Source of the DNA: a virus
Length of the DNA: 46,168 bases
Direction: 5' to 3' (one strand)
IMG/VR virus record: IMGVR_UViG_3300028909_000034
Span: 1 to 46,168 of that record
The position numbers and the translations under genes are program-made. The notes under the pieces are model-generated. The model saw only the letters and a program-made list of their open reading frames with translations. It was not told where the DNA came from and did not search any database. Position 1 is the stretch's first letter. Every line of letters starts with the position of its first letter. Shown one piece after another: positions 1-9,342 of this stretch.

Positions 1-1269
1 GAGAGTGCTTTTGTTGATGTCAGTACGAAGTTGCATGTTTGGGATCTGAATTTTATCAATAGCTCTGTCACAACGTCCAGCGGCTTCTTGAATAGACGAA
101 CCTACGCCAATAGGGGCGCAAACAAAACCATAATTACCACTGGTGATAAGGGTTTTCTTGTTCTTAGAAAGCATCACATCATACATGTAAGTGTTACAAA
201 GCTGTTCAAGGTTCTCAGGATCAAGCCCTTCTATTGGAATGTCTTTAGTTTTTGGCAGACGTATCTCGGTAGGATACGGCGGCACAGACAATAACACCGA
301 CACTCCAAACGGCGCCTCCCATTTAATCTCAGGTGTCTGCATAGAGGCTATTTTCTGAAGCATATCAGCATAGCCATGACCATACATCGAAGCTATCGTG
401 GGATCGGCAAGATAACCAAAACGTGGCGTCCATTCTAATCCATAGGCTTGATCTTCTGTCAGGATAGTGTTAAGATCGATCATGCCGGTAAAGCTCACAC
501 TCCGAAGGATCGGAATAATCTTCTTCAGCCCGTCACAATAAAGCTTAGAATCTTCAGAAATCGCAAACACAAGATTTCCGCTGCATCCTGTGTTTGGGCC
601 TTTGTTATCGTTCATGAACTTTTTCTCTTCAAGCGTGCAGGTAAGCATGTAGAAATTTTCACCGTTAAAAAATCCTGCTACAGAAGCCTCAGTGCCTTTT
701 ACAAATTCTTGCAGCAAGAACGGCATGTTTTTAGATTGCTTGTACAACAAGTCAATTACCTTGAGCATATCAGAAGCGTCTTTAGCTACGTAGGTTAATG
801 ACTTGTCTTCGCTTCCACCTGGGCCTTCGTAAGGCTTGTAAACGTATCGTTTACCTTCTTTCTTGATAAACGCCTTTGCCGCTCCTGTCTCGGTAAATTC
901 CTGATATGGCGGCATCTTAATACCGACTTGCTCCATCGCCTCAATGCCTGCTTTTCTATCATCCTCGAACGTATGTTCAAACGTTCCATCTCCAATAGTA
1001 GGCGCATCCTGTCTTGACGCATCTGCTTGCCTAGCTCTGCCGGTAAGATCAAACAACGACAAATCATAACCTTTATACGACGGATACCCATATCCAGCCA
1101 CCGTTCTGCGATGATCTAGCGATAGCTTCTTGGGGGACGGAATAAGTCCCCCAAGAACATCCTCATAGTCTGATTTGGACAAGTAGTAATCTACGTCATG
1201 GCCTTCTGCTAAGAGACGTAGCACAAACCACGCTCCCATGCCGTTATACGAGGACATTGCTATCTTCAT
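1..1269 (-). CDS. PurD-like ATP-grasp ligase (5' part; runs off left edge)
   Basis: Reading leftward from ATG at 1269 the frame is open for 423 codons to the window edge. The protein looks like phosphoribosylamine-glycine ligase (GAR synthetase), the ATP-grasp enzyme joining phosphoribosylamine and glycine. Visible family marks: the central ATP-grasp strands with VYKPYEGPGG, then LLQEFVKGTEASVAGFFNG, the signature-like KGPNTGCSGNLVF, the metal-site region YGLEWTPRFGYLADP, and a C-terminal domain ending IQEAAGRCDRAIDKI...RTDI. The N-terminal domain is more diverged. It is the second-to-last gene of the late unit, two bases after the 122-aa gene. In frame, the right window edge would add 14 residues and a stop, giving 437 aa, close to the usual PurD length. 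Family assignment is firm; the real substrate in a phage (purine synthesis, DNA-base modification or peptide ligation) is unknown. Confidence 0.85.
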   Translation of the reverse strand, partial: MKIAMSSYNGMGAWFVLRLLAEGHDVDYYLSKSDYEDVLGGLIPSPKKLSLDHRRTVAGYGYPSYKGYDLSLFDLTGRARQADASRQDAPTIGDGTFEHTFEDDRKAGIEAMEQVGIKMPPYQEFTETGAAKAFIKKEGKRYVYKPYEGPGGSEDKSLTYVAKDASDMLKVIDLLYKQSKNMPFLLQEFVKGTEASVAGFFNGENFYMLTCTLEEKKFMNDNKGPNTGCSGNLVFAISEDSKLYCDGLKKIIPILRSVSFTGMIDLNTILTEDQAYGLEWTPRFGYLADPTIASMYGHGYADMLQKIASMQTPEIKWEAPFGVSVLLSVPPYPTEIRLPKTKDIPIEGLDPENLEQLCNTYMYDVMLSKNKKTLITSGNYGFVCAPIGVGSSIQEAAGRCDRAIDKIQIPNMQLRTDINKSTL

Positions 1270-1270
1270 G

Positions 1271-1639
1271 CTAGCCTCCAAAAGCTACTTTGTAATACAT
1301 TTTCTTCCAGAAAAATACCCACTTAACATGGATTAATTCACGGATCAGATAGACCAGAGAAGGTTTAGGAAGTTTTACTCTTTTATACTGACCTCTCCAA
1401 AAACCAAAATCAGCATACTCTACGGAAATATTCTCTCCATCGAGAGGAATTTTGATGTAGAGTTTCCTATCTCCTACTCTGACAATAAGAACGTGTTTTG
1501 GAAAAACAGAACCCCATCCTCGGATAATAGATATACCCTGTGGAATAGGATCACATTCTTGTCGCTCTTTGATTTCTTGGAAAGCATCTAGGGGAATTTC
1601 CTGATCCCCTAGATCAAAGTTAGTACGTGTAATAGGCAT
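1271..1639 (-). CDS. hypothetical protein, 122 aa
   Basis: I chose the ATG at 1639 (MPITRTN...) because AAAAGGAG lies eight bases before it; an in-frame ATG six codons upstream would place that Shine-Dalgarno inside the gene. The C-terminal third is basic and aromatic (VKWVFFWKKMYYKVAFGG) and could be amphipathic or membrane-associated. I recognise no family. It sits between a 57-codon gene and the PurD-like ligase, both on the same strand, so it is a late gene; a role in the virion or in lysis is possible but not shown. Confidence 0.7.
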   Translation of the reverse strand: MPITRTNFDLGDQEIPLDAFQEIKERQECDPIPQGISIIRGWGSVFPKHVLIVRVGDRKLYIKIPLDGENISVEYADFGFWRGQYKRVKLPKPSLVYLIRELIHVKWVFFWKKMYYKVAFGG

Positions 1640-1671
1640 TTTCCTACTCCTTTTCATTGCATCGGTTATTG

Positions 1672-1845
1672 TTACTGGTGACAGTTCTCTGGCATATCGT
1701 GTTGATCAGTGTGGCCGGTCTTTTTCTTGTGAACACTGTCACCACTGTTGGCGCCGTGATGCTGTGCGTGGTTTCCTGCTTGCTGTACACGCTCCTGCAT
1801 TGCTTTTGCTTCTTTGAGTGAAAGTCCTGCGGATTGTCCTGACAT
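1672..1845 (-). CDS. small His-rich hypothetical protein, 57 aa
   Basis: The short frame starts MSGQSAGLSLKEAKAMQ and ends DMPENCHQ. It has a very strong Shine-Dalgarno (ACAAGGAGGTAAC just before the ATG). The second half is rich in histidine, with HAQHH, HKKK, GHTDQHD and CHQ, so metal binding is conceivable. It lies 13 bases after the 614-aa gene in the late unit. No family recognised; judged real from the ribosome site and the tight packing. Confidence 0.65.
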   Translation of the reverse strand: MSGQSAGLSLKEAKAMQERVQQAGNHAQHHGANSGDSVHKKKTGHTDQHDMPENCHQ

Positions 1846-1858
1846 GTTACCTCCTTGT

Positions 1859-3703
1859 TTAGTCGTTGATTGTTTTAGCAGGGTATACCTGATTAGCTAT
1901 GATGTTCCCTGCTCCTGGAATAGCCTGTTGTAGAAGATCCTTGGCAAGCGGCTTGATATTATGCTTGCCTGTCTTGGTAGACTTCGTTGTGAAATTAATC
2001 GCATCTTGACCAGTACGAACCGCATCACCTGCGATCGGCCCCATGAGAGCAAGTGCGAGTCTGTCACCATGAGATGCGGTGATAAAACCATGCATGATAC
2101 CCCATGAGCCAAAGTATGAGAGCATGTCAAGATACTCGGCGACGTACTGAGCTACGCTCTGAGGATGAGTTAGATGTTTGTAGTCACTTTGCATACCTTG
2201 TAATGCCCTGTCTGGAGAAGCTGTGCGAGCAAAAGTCTCGGCGGCTTTAAGCATCGGTGCCATCATTGGAAACATCAAGCCGACTGTGCCAGCAAGGCGC
2301 GCGATACCGATATAGTCTCCTGCTTCAAACTTCTTCTGTAACTCACGACGCATGAAGCGTTGTTGGCTTGAGACATAGCCATGAAACATTGTTAACATAC
2401 GTGTCCAAGGATTACGAGTCGCATTTAGAGAGCGATCAAACGGACGCGAGATGAAAATGCGATCATTTGTAAAGTAGTACATTCCTTTGATCTTTTCTTC
2501 TCGTGTAAGCTCACCTTTGCGTTTAATGATTTCTTCAGGATCAAGACCAAGCTCTTTAAGCTCAAGGATAGCGCTCTTGTCACCTTCTACAGCTTTGGAT
2601 GCCCAGTAGTTAGTAGCGTGATACCCCATTAGCGCCGAGGCTTTAAGCTGTGCCTTACGGATAAAGTTGAATCCTGGGTTATGAAAAATTTGCCCATACA
2701 AGCGTCCTGCTTCTGGCATTTCGATCTTAGTAGCAATACGGCCAGTCTCATTCAACATGTCCTCTGAAAGCATGTGAAAATTCTGTGAAGCAAACACAGC
2801 AGAAGCATCCATAAGTTCTTTGATCTCGCCGTTACCCATACCACCCATAGCTTTAGAGATGCTTTCTAGCGGCGTAGACAGAAGCGGATTCATAAACGTG
2901 CTTATGTGATTCACTGCAATCATAGGAGCAAGATACCACCGAGCACGTTGGGAAGCAAAACGCTCAATAACATTAGTACGTTCATGGACGTTAGAAGTAT
3001 CAAACTTCTTCAAGTCCACGTGTAACGGCTCCATGTCGTTTGCTGTTCTATATTTATTCTCAAGCTGCAAAGCTTTCTTCATGTCAATCTTGACTTTAGA
3101 TTGATCCACACCAGATAACGAAGCTCCTAGTTCGTTAACTTCCAGAGTCCTTGTGGCATCGTGAAACTGGTTCGAGGCAATATTAAGCAATGCATTCGCA
3201 TGAGCCTCGGCAACAGGATCACCGCTCTCGTACAGAGGCATTATATCACCAATCAGCAGAGCATTGTTCTTACCAATGTTCTGATCATGTGAAAGCAGCC
3301 GAGCCTGTGCTATGATCTTACTCGAATACTCCGGCAACGTCATGTCAGCATTCTTAGGATCAAGACCGATAATCTGTGCAGTATGAGAGGCGGTAGGATG
3401 ATTTTGGTTCTTCAGATCAGAATGAATCTTTCCAAGCGTAGACTGAAGTTGTGTAGAATCGTTCTTGATAACTTCATGCACGGCGTTAGCAGGCTTGTAA
3501 AGCTCATTCAAGATCTGCTGGCGTTTAAAGTCATAGTCTTTGAGTCTCGCTCCAGCTTTCATAGCCTCAGGAGAAAGCTTAAACTCTTCCTCTTGAGCAA
3601 TAAAAGTCTCTCCAGCCATTTTCTTAACGCCAGAGCTACCGAGTTTATCCATTGCCCCACGAGAGAGATTACTGATCGCGTCTACTGCTCCACCGATAGC
3701 CAT
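1859..3703 (-). CDS. putative ejection (internal virion) protein, 614 aa
   Basis: Large late protein, last of a run of long proteins after the tail genes. It is mostly helical-looking and charged in the first half, while the C-terminal 180 residues contain hydrophobic stretches (for instance AGTVGLMFPMMAPMLKAAE and SYFGSWGIMHGF). That pattern fits proteins stored in the capsid and injected to cross the cell envelope, as with the gp14-gp15-gp16 set of T7-like phages, but I see no sequence match to those. Its start overlaps the stop of the 917-aa gene by one base, implying translational coupling. Alternatives: a structural or polyvalent helper protein. Function inferred from position, size and composition only. 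Confidence 0.6.
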   Translation of the reverse strand: MAIGGAVDAISNLSRGAMDKLGSSGVKKMAGETFIAQEEEFKLSPEAMKAGARLKDYDFKRQQILNELYKPANAVHEVIKNDSTQLQSTLGKIHSDLKNQNHPTASHTAQIIGLDPKNADMTLPEYSSKIIAQARLLSHDQNIGKNNALLIGDIMPLYESGDPVAEAHANALLNIASNQFHDATRTLEVNELGASLSGVDQSKVKIDMKKALQLENKYRTANDMEPLHVDLKKFDTSNVHERTNVIERFASQRARWYLAPMIAVNHISTFMNPLLSTPLESISKAMGGMGNGEIKELMDASAVFASQNFHMLSEDMLNETGRIATKIEMPEAGRLYGQIFHNPGFNFIRKAQLKASALMGYHATNYWASKAVEGDKSAILELKELGLDPEEIIKRKGELTREEKIKGMYYFTNDRIFISRPFDRSLNATRNPWTRMLTMFHGYVSSQQRFMRRELQKKFEAGDYIGIARLAGTVGLMFPMMAPMLKAAETFARTASPDRALQGMQSDYKHLTHPQSVAQYVAEYLDMLSYFGSWGIMHGFITASHGDRLALALMGPIAGDAVRTGQDAINFTTKSTKTGKHNIKPLAKDLLQQAIPGAGNIIANQVYPAKTIND

Positions 3704-6456
3704 TACTGAACCTCCGCACTAGCCATTACTTTACGTACTCTAGCCATTAACTTGGCTACTTTGTGAGCATCGCCGCTGAGATAAGCATCCATCTCTTGAT
3801 CGTGAAGAAGCTTTAACGAACTTTCGTAGCGTGTGCGCGCTTCAATAGCAGCCTTTGACTTGCCAGGATAGAACTCTTTGCCTTTAGCAATGTCGAGTTT
3901 GTGCGCGCTCTCAATCAACCTAGAATCACGTTGCCACTTAGAAAGCGAGTTTTCTCCGTGTATTCCAGGTTGAGAGGAGCTAAACACATTCCGTTTACCG
4001 TACTGTTTATACCACTTCGAGCGTGTGAAAATATCTACATGGTTTTGAATCGCTTGACCAAACTCATCAATCTTCGCTGTAGTAGGACGTGAGCCAAGGA
4101 GCTTACTCATCTTAGGACTGTTCATCAAGACTTCTTCAAGCTTGTTTGCTACAGCTTTAGGAAGTTTGCTTCTGTATGAGTGCATGTAGGCTAAGAAGTT
4201 TGTATAGTCTCCGCCTTGAGTGTTAGCTTTCTCGAAGGTTAAGCCGTAGTCTTTGAGAGGATTGAAGTAAGTTCTCAAATCATCAGCTAGTGCATGTGCA
4301 ACGCTAACGTCATCATCGTTCTTGCCAGCTATATCGGCGACGTACTCTTGCCAAAACTTAGCAGAGCTCTTGCCACCTTTAGCTCTTGCTGCTGCATCTG
4401 CGGCGACGTTCCAATTAAACGAGATGCCCATTTGATAGCCAGTAACACGTCCAGTCTTGTCGTAGTCATAACGAGACTCCACACGTCGTGAAGCAGTCTC
4501 GATAGGCTGATTCTTTGCAACGTTCTCTGGACCTGTGACAAGCTTATCCTCAGCAGCTTTTCTGACAGCTTCGGTACGACGTTTAAGCATCGTAGCTTCT
4601 GCTACTTTTTTTGCTTTCTCAGCGCCACCAGGATGCTCTTTGAAAGCTTCTTGCTGCTTCGCAAGCTCCTGTTCCCACTCCTGTTTTCCAGCAGGAGTCT
4701 TCATATAATCTTCAAGCAACTCCTGTCCTTTCATCTGCTGTACTTCAGGAACATGAAGATCCATCTCTATGGCGGCTTGGTTAGCTTGGGTGTGCAGAAA
4801 CTCTATCAAACCTTTAAATTCTCTTGACTGTGGATCAAGATCTTTCAGCATCAATCCACGTTCTTTGAGATAGTTATGAATCATCGTCACAGCAGAAAAT
4901 ACAGGTTTATAGTGCGCAGGATCGTTCTTGATCTGAGCCTTGGCCCATGCAATATGCTCTGCTTCAGTAATAGGCGCACGCTCTGTCATAACAACTCGTG
5001 CAAGAGCTTCTTCGTAGATAGAGTGTTGAAGTGACATTCCTCCAGCAGCGATATTCGATGCCATTTCACGGCGGTGAGCTTCTAAGTACTCGTCAGGAGT
5101 AGCAGAACGCTTTCCTTGCATCCCAAGTTCAGCCTCACGCTCCGCCGCTGACATAGAAGCTTTCTCAGCTCCTTCAGGAAGCATATCAACTAACTTAGAC
5201 ACGCCTTTACCTGCAAACGAGAACAGTGTTCCCGCAGCAGCAAACTGTAACACCGTCTTCCAAGCATCTTTTTCATCCTTCGCATCAACAGTAAGATCAT
5301 TAAAGATAAGACCTTCAGTTCCATAGGTTAACATCTTAGCAGCAGTTTGGCCTAGTTTCGTAGCACCAAGAGTCTCAGTAAGATTCTTGATAATTGGAAC
5401 ACCTTCTCCAGCCTTACCGACTAAGCCTATGCCAAGCTCTGAGGCTTTGCCGATAGCGCCAAAGAGAGGAAGTAGCATAGCATTCTCTACCACAAACGAG
5501 GATGCTTTCTCAGTAAACGTTCTCGCGGGAGTTACATCACGCCAGAAGCTTTGCTGAGAGGATATATCGTGCATCCACTTAGAACCACCAGTGGGATTAC
5601 GTTCGCCGGTTTCTTCGATAGTTTCGGATACTCCTGTGAGTAGGCCGTCTTCTTTCACACGATTGTGCATGTTTACAAACAGGTTGTAGAAACCTGTCAA
5701 GCCTGTCAGATCACCACTCTTGATTGAGTCCTCAAAGGCTACAATAGGAAGCCCAGCAACGTTTGTGATACTGCGTACAGCATTCATTGTAGAAGCAATG
5801 GCGCTATCTTCACCATGCAAAGCGCCTTTGAAAAAGCCTCCGCTGTACGCCTGCGAAGGATCATAAGATAAACCAGTCTTCCAAGCATTACGAAGCCATA
5901 TGTCCTTAGACAGAGGAGGAGCACCCATCTTCTGATACAGCGGCGCCAGCGTTTCATCGTAGTATTTTGATGCTATCTGCGTTTTTGTAGCGTCGTCTTT
6001 GCCAGAGAATACCGGCGCTTCCTGTGCCCAACGACTCATACTGTTTGCTAGACCGTCATATGGATCGTCAAACAGAAACGGATTCAAGCTGGTGTCTTTC
6101 ACAGCTTGAATCTTCTCGCTATCGTGTAACGAGTTCAACGAATGATACTTCTGCCTAATCTCCGAGACCTGAGACTGGCGGATAAAATTACCCATCTCTT
6201 CTTGCAACGCGCCACGAAGATTAACGCTTGTGCTAGTCTGATTTTGACTTGTCCGGGTCGAAGAATCTTTCGAGCTTCCTGGCATCTTTATTAACGGAGT
6301 CAACGGTTTGCTCGACGTTATGGCTGAGGATACCTTCTCCGTAGTGCGCTTTAATAAGGAGTCTGTCTGTTGTTGAAACGCCAGACTTCCAGGGAGCGCC
6401 TGTTCTGGGGTCGAGGTCGGTACTTGGGGTTGTGCTTGTGCTAGCTGCTCCGCCAC
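3703..6456 (-). CDS. putative ejection (internal virion) protein, 917 aa, GTG start
   Basis: Starts with GTG at 6456, preceded by GCGAAGGAGTACAAA, an excellent ribosome site, so the start is well supported. The first 75 residues (rich in Q, S, T, P) are encoded on top of the end of the neighbouring 522-aa gene in another frame, a 224-bp overlap. The middle has two hydrophobic helices (near residues 315-340 and 390-415) followed by long charged helices (600-650). No catalytic motif is recognised. Size, hydrophobic patches and position after the tail genes suggest a protein ejected with the DNA; this is inference. Confidence 0.6.
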   Translation of the reverse strand: MAEQLAQAQPQVPTSTPEQALPGSLAFQQQTDSLLKRTTEKVSSAITSSKPLTPLIKMPGSSKDSSTRTSQNQTSTSVNLRGALQEEMGNFIRQSQVSEIRQKYHSLNSLHDSEKIQAVKDTSLNPFLFDDPYDGLANSMSRWAQEAPVFSGKDDATKTQIASKYYDETLAPLYQKMGAPPLSKDIWLRNAWKTGLSYDPSQAYSGGFFKGALHGEDSAIASTMNAVRSITNVAGLPIVAFEDSIKSGDLTGLTGFYNLFVNMHNRVKEDGLLTGVSETIEETGERNPTGGSKWMHDISSQQSFWRDVTPARTFTEKASSFVVENAMLLPLFGAIGKASELGIGLVGKAGEGVPIIKNLTETLGATKLGQTAAKMLTYGTEGLIFNDLTVDAKDEKDAWKTVLQFAAAGTLFSFAGKGVSKLVDMLPEGAEKASMSAAEREAELGMQGKRSATPDEYLEAHRREMASNIAAGGMSLQHSIYEEALARVVMTERAPITEAEHIAWAKAQIKNDPAHYKPVFSAVTMIHNYLKERGLMLKDLDPQSREFKGLIEFLHTQANQAAIEMDLHVPEVQQMKGQELLEDYMKTPAGKQEWEQELAKQQEAFKEHPGGAEKAKKVAEATMLKRRTEAVRKAAEDKLVTGPENVAKNQPIETASRRVESRYDYDKTGRVTGYQMGISFNWNVAADAAARAKGGKSSAKFWQEYVADIAGKNDDDVSVAHALADDLRTYFNPLKDYGLTFEKANTQGGDYTNFLAYMHSYRSKLPKAVANKLEEVLMNSPKMSKLLGSRPTTAKIDEFGQAIQNHVDIFTRSKWYKQYGKRNVFSSSQPGIHGENSLSKWQRDSRLIESAHKLDIAKGKEFYPGKSKAAIEARTRYESSLKLLHDQEMDAYLSGDAHKVAKLMARVRKVMASAEVQ

Positions 6457-7801
6457 TTTGTACTCCTTCGCCTACTTTAACTGTGGGAATCTGAAGACGC
6501 GAATCGGTTACATCTACACCGAGACCTTTTGCTATGACGTTACGATTGAGAGTAAAAGCGTTCTTGGCTTGTTCATCCATAGCGTCCATGCTTTGAAGCT
6601 GACGCCGGATCTCAGCACCACGACTCGCGCTTGCTTTATCTAACTCATTGTTTAGTGCTTGACGACTTTTCTGATTCTCGGTGATAGCTGTCTCATAATT
6701 CTTCTGAGACTCGTTAAAAGCTTTAAGCACTTCAACTGGATTACCTTGTTTAAGCATTTCAAGAGAACGATCAGCACTTTTCCTGTAGGCTTCGAGACTA
6801 AGAGAAGCTGCGTTATTCTTATCATCCTGCTTATTTTTAAGAAGCTGCGTGTCGATCTTAGAATCAGCCTCTATAGCTGCCTTACGAAGATCAGCGGCTT
6901 TGTTAACTTCTGCCACGTTGAGATTACCTTCCGCCCGCATTTTTTCAACCCAAAGAGGACCGAGAGCTTTGACAGTTTCAAGACGTTCTTTATTCTGGTT
7001 CTGAATAGCTGCGATTTGATTTTGTGCTAAGACGTTTGCCGCCATCCCCTGTGGCTGGCCTTTAGCAAAAGCTTCGCCAGCGACTTTACCACGAGCCTCG
7101 TTCTGTCTTTGCTGCTCTTCTTTCATTATTTGGCGCTTCTCTTGCCATGAGTGAGCCTCCTTCATCGCAGACATCGCAGCCATATGCGCTGGAGTTTTAT
7201 TCGATTCAGGATCAGTATAGCTGATATCAAAACCTTTGACTAGTTCTTTTCTTCTCTTAGGATCAGCAAGGATAGCCTCTTTAGTCTTTGTATTTTGATC
7301 AATCATCTCCTGAGCCTTTGTCGCCATAGCTTTGTACTGAGCTTGAGCAGGATCGTCTGGTTTAGAATTCTGCATCAAAGACTGAGCAGACTCTAATTGC
7401 TGTTTGGCTTCGTCAATCATTTGTTGAGATTGTATAAGCTTAAGTGCAGAGTCTTTGATCTCGTTCTGCTTAATCTGCGCTTCCTTCGTGACGACAGCGC
7501 CGATAGCATTGGTAGCGCCTGTGATAGCATTACCGATGCCTTGAAGCTTTGCGGCCTTTCTGCCAACAACTTGACGCTGATCCATCGGCCTGTCTTGATG
7601 AGGACCAATAGGCTGCTGTAACGACGAAGGCACCTGCATAGCATGTCCACCTTGCACAGGCGTTGTCGCTGATTGAGTCAAGCCCTGTGGAAATGGCAAG
7701 GAGATATTCTGAATCAGACTTGCAATATCAAGTCCGCCGTTAGCTTGTGCCGAGGGTGTTGCTGGTACACCTTGTACTTCTGCTGCGCTTGGAAAAGGCA
7801 T
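6233..7801 (-). CDS. putative internal virion protein, coiled-coil rich, 522 aa
   Basis: A long Q/K/A/E-rich protein, predicted largely helical from about residue 80 to 430, with a low-complexity P/Q N-terminus and a G/S/T linker near residue 455. No enzymatic motif seen. It lies between the 252-aa and 917-aa proteins in the presumed ejection block; its last 224 bp are shared out of frame with the start of the 917-aa gene. By position it resembles the middle ejection protein of podoviruses, but no homology is visible to me. Confidence 0.6.
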   Translation of the reverse strand: MPFPSAAEVQGVPATPSAQANGGLDIASLIQNISLPFPQGLTQSATTPVQGGHAMQVPSSLQQPIGPHQDRPMDQRQVVGRKAAKLQGIGNAITGATNAIGAVVTKEAQIKQNEIKDSALKLIQSQQMIDEAKQQLESAQSLMQNSKPDDPAQAQYKAMATKAQEMIDQNTKTKEAILADPKRRKELVKGFDISYTDPESNKTPAHMAAMSAMKEAHSWQEKRQIMKEEQQRQNEARGKVAGEAFAKGQPQGMAANVLAQNQIAAIQNQNKERLETVKALGPLWVEKMRAEGNLNVAEVNKAADLRKAAIEADSKIDTQLLKNKQDDKNNAASLSLEAYRKSADRSLEMLKQGNPVEVLKAFNESQKNYETAITENQKSRQALNNELDKASASRGAEIRRQLQSMDAMDEQAKNAFTLNRNVIAKGLGVDVTDSRLQIPTVKVGEGVQSGGAASTSTTPSTDLDPRTGAPWKSGVSTTDRLLIKAHYGEGILSHNVEQTVDSVNKDARKLERFFDPDKSKSD

Positions 7802-7810
7802 TTTTAACTC

Positions 7811-8569
7811 CTATGCATAAGTTGAAAGACCGGGAAGATCGTTCGCGCCAGTAGAACCAAGTGAAGAAGGCACAGGACTGGCGCCGCCGAAAGAACCCAT
7901 CTTTGATGCTACACCCATGCCTCCTGTGACCTCATCAAGCCCCATAACATCTCCTGCTACAGAACCAACGTCACCAAGAACCTGTCCGATCATATTAAGC
8001 GGGCTAGAGTCTGACACCTGCTTCGCTGCTGTAGGAGCAATGCCCATAAGCATTTGCTCAGTCATTTGCTCTTGGTTTTGTATCAGCGAATTACTTTCTC
8101 CTGCAATCATACCTGTTTCCTGGGCCTGAAGGTTTGCATTACCGATTGCTGCAACAGAGGAATTAGATCCTACCCCTCCAGCACCAAGAGACATATCAAG
8201 GTTAGACTGAGCCTTAGCTTCTTGAGGCTGAAGGCTCTGGATATAGTTCTGCAACACAACAGAGTTTGTGCCACTCATAGAGTCGAGAAAAGAATTTAAC
8301 GATCCTCCTACGCCAGCGCCGTAAATATCACCAAGCTGATTCCCTAGCGCCCCACCCCCATTAACAGAAGGAACAACAGAAGTCGGCATTGCTCCTGTGG
8401 ATGCTGTCGCAGGAATCAATGGATTCGATGTAGTTGCTTGCGCTGTTCCTGTGCCTGCTATTGGATTAGGAGTAGCGATAGCAGGAAGCTTAGCCTGTGT
8501 TCCAGCGCCAGGAGTGGTTTGGTTGTTTCCTGCTGGATTCGAGTACGGCACCATGTTATTTGTCGCCAT
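7811..8569 (-). CDS. putative internal virion protein, Gly/Ser/Ala-rich, 252 aa
   Basis: Low-complexity protein rich in G, S, A, N and Q with an Ala/Pro/Thr-rich first 70 residues and a C-terminal run of short glycine-rich hydrophobic segments (IGQVLGDVGSVAGDVMGL). Such composition is common in small ejection proteins that insert in membranes. It immediately follows the 253-aa head-tail candidate (1-base gap) and precedes the coiled-coil 522-aa protein. No family recognised. Confidence 0.6.
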   Translation of the reverse strand: MATNNMVPYSNPAGNNQTTPGAGTQAKLPAIATPNPIAGTGTAQATTSNPLIPATASTGAMPTSVVPSVNGGGALGNQLGDIYGAGVGGSLNSFLDSMSGTNSVVLQNYIQSLQPQEAKAQSNLDMSLGAGGVGSNSSVAAIGNANLQAQETGMIAGESNSLIQNQEQMTEQMLMGIAPTAAKQVSDSSPLNMIGQVLGDVGSVAGDVMGLDEVTGGMGVASKMGSFGGASPVPSSLGSTGANDLPGLSTYA

Positions 8570-8570
8570 G

Positions 8571-9332
8571 CTAATTCCCCATTCTCAGGCGAAACCTGCG
8601 AGTTGTGGTAGATTGATCTCGGTTACGTTGTGAGGTACGCTGGAAGATAAGTCCCGGCGCTCCTTCGATACCGCTGCTGGTTTGAAACTTTTGATCGCCG
8701 TATAACGATGTGTGAAGTTCGTTCTTTTTATTTGCTAGATTCACCTGCGGCGCAATTCTGATAGCTGCGGCATATTCTACAATCTCCATCCACTCATCAG
8801 CCATCATGATCTGCTGCGCCGAGAATGCTGCTGTGCTTGGAGCATCGTCAATAACAACCTGCGTCAGTGGATGCTGAGTCTGATAACGCATAAACACAGG
8901 ATACGCACTGTCTGGCATTGATGCAATATAAATCTGGTTATTATTCCGTGTCCAGTACATCGGTAAACCAGGAATGTTAAGCAAGACCTCGATTGAGTCT
9001 ACGCTACGATACTTCAAATCGTAGCCTGCGTTTGTTACAAGATTTCCTGGCCCTGGAGCGGCGTAACCGCTGTTGTAGACGAAGAAAGAATTAACTTTAC
9101 TAAGATCCAACGGCGCTTCAAGAGCTTGCAAGAAGAAACTCGGTGTGTAGTTATTCTGATACGCTACTAGATTAGTAATCGGTCCCGTATCCTCAAGCAA
9201 CGGGTGTTTGTAATCTGTGGTCAACTCAAGCACTGCTTTCCTGATAGCCTCCATCATAATGACAGGCGCCACGGTACGATTCATCAAAAGTCCACTGATT
9301 CCTGTCGTACAATCCTGAGCAACAAAACTCAT
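8571..9332 (-). CDS. putative head-tail adaptor or tail tubular protein, 253 aa
   Basis: Globular protein without low complexity, beginning MSFVAQDCTTGISGLL and ending in a very basic tail (RTSQRNRDQSTTTRRFRLRMGN region, Arg-rich). Located between the large tail protein genes and the ejection proteins. In length and position it fits an adaptor or tail-tube/gatekeeper component joining portal and tail hub of a short-tailed phage. The segment AEYAAAIRIAPQ-like (residues 185-200) reads as a helix, as in adaptor proteins. No firm family assignment. Confidence 0.5.
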   Translation of the reverse strand: MSFVAQDCTTGISGLLMNRTVAPVIMMEAIRKAVLELTTDYKHPLLEDTGPITNLVAYQNNYTPSFFLQALEAPLDLSKVNSFFVYNSGYAAPGPGNLVTNAGYDLKYRSVDSIEVLLNIPGLPMYWTRNNNQIYIASMPDSAYPVFMRYQTQHPLTQVVIDDAPSTAAFSAQQIMMADEWMEIVEYAAAIRIAPQVNLANKKNELHTSLYGDQKFQTSSGIEGAPGLIFQRTSQRNRDQSTTTRRFRLRMGN

Positions 9333-9342
9333 AGTAGACTCC

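Noticed and set aside
31-798. Plus-strand frames of 87 and 116 codons at the left end
   Set aside because: They lie opposite the minus-strand PurD-like frame, which has clear family motifs and continuous coding; no ribosome sites.
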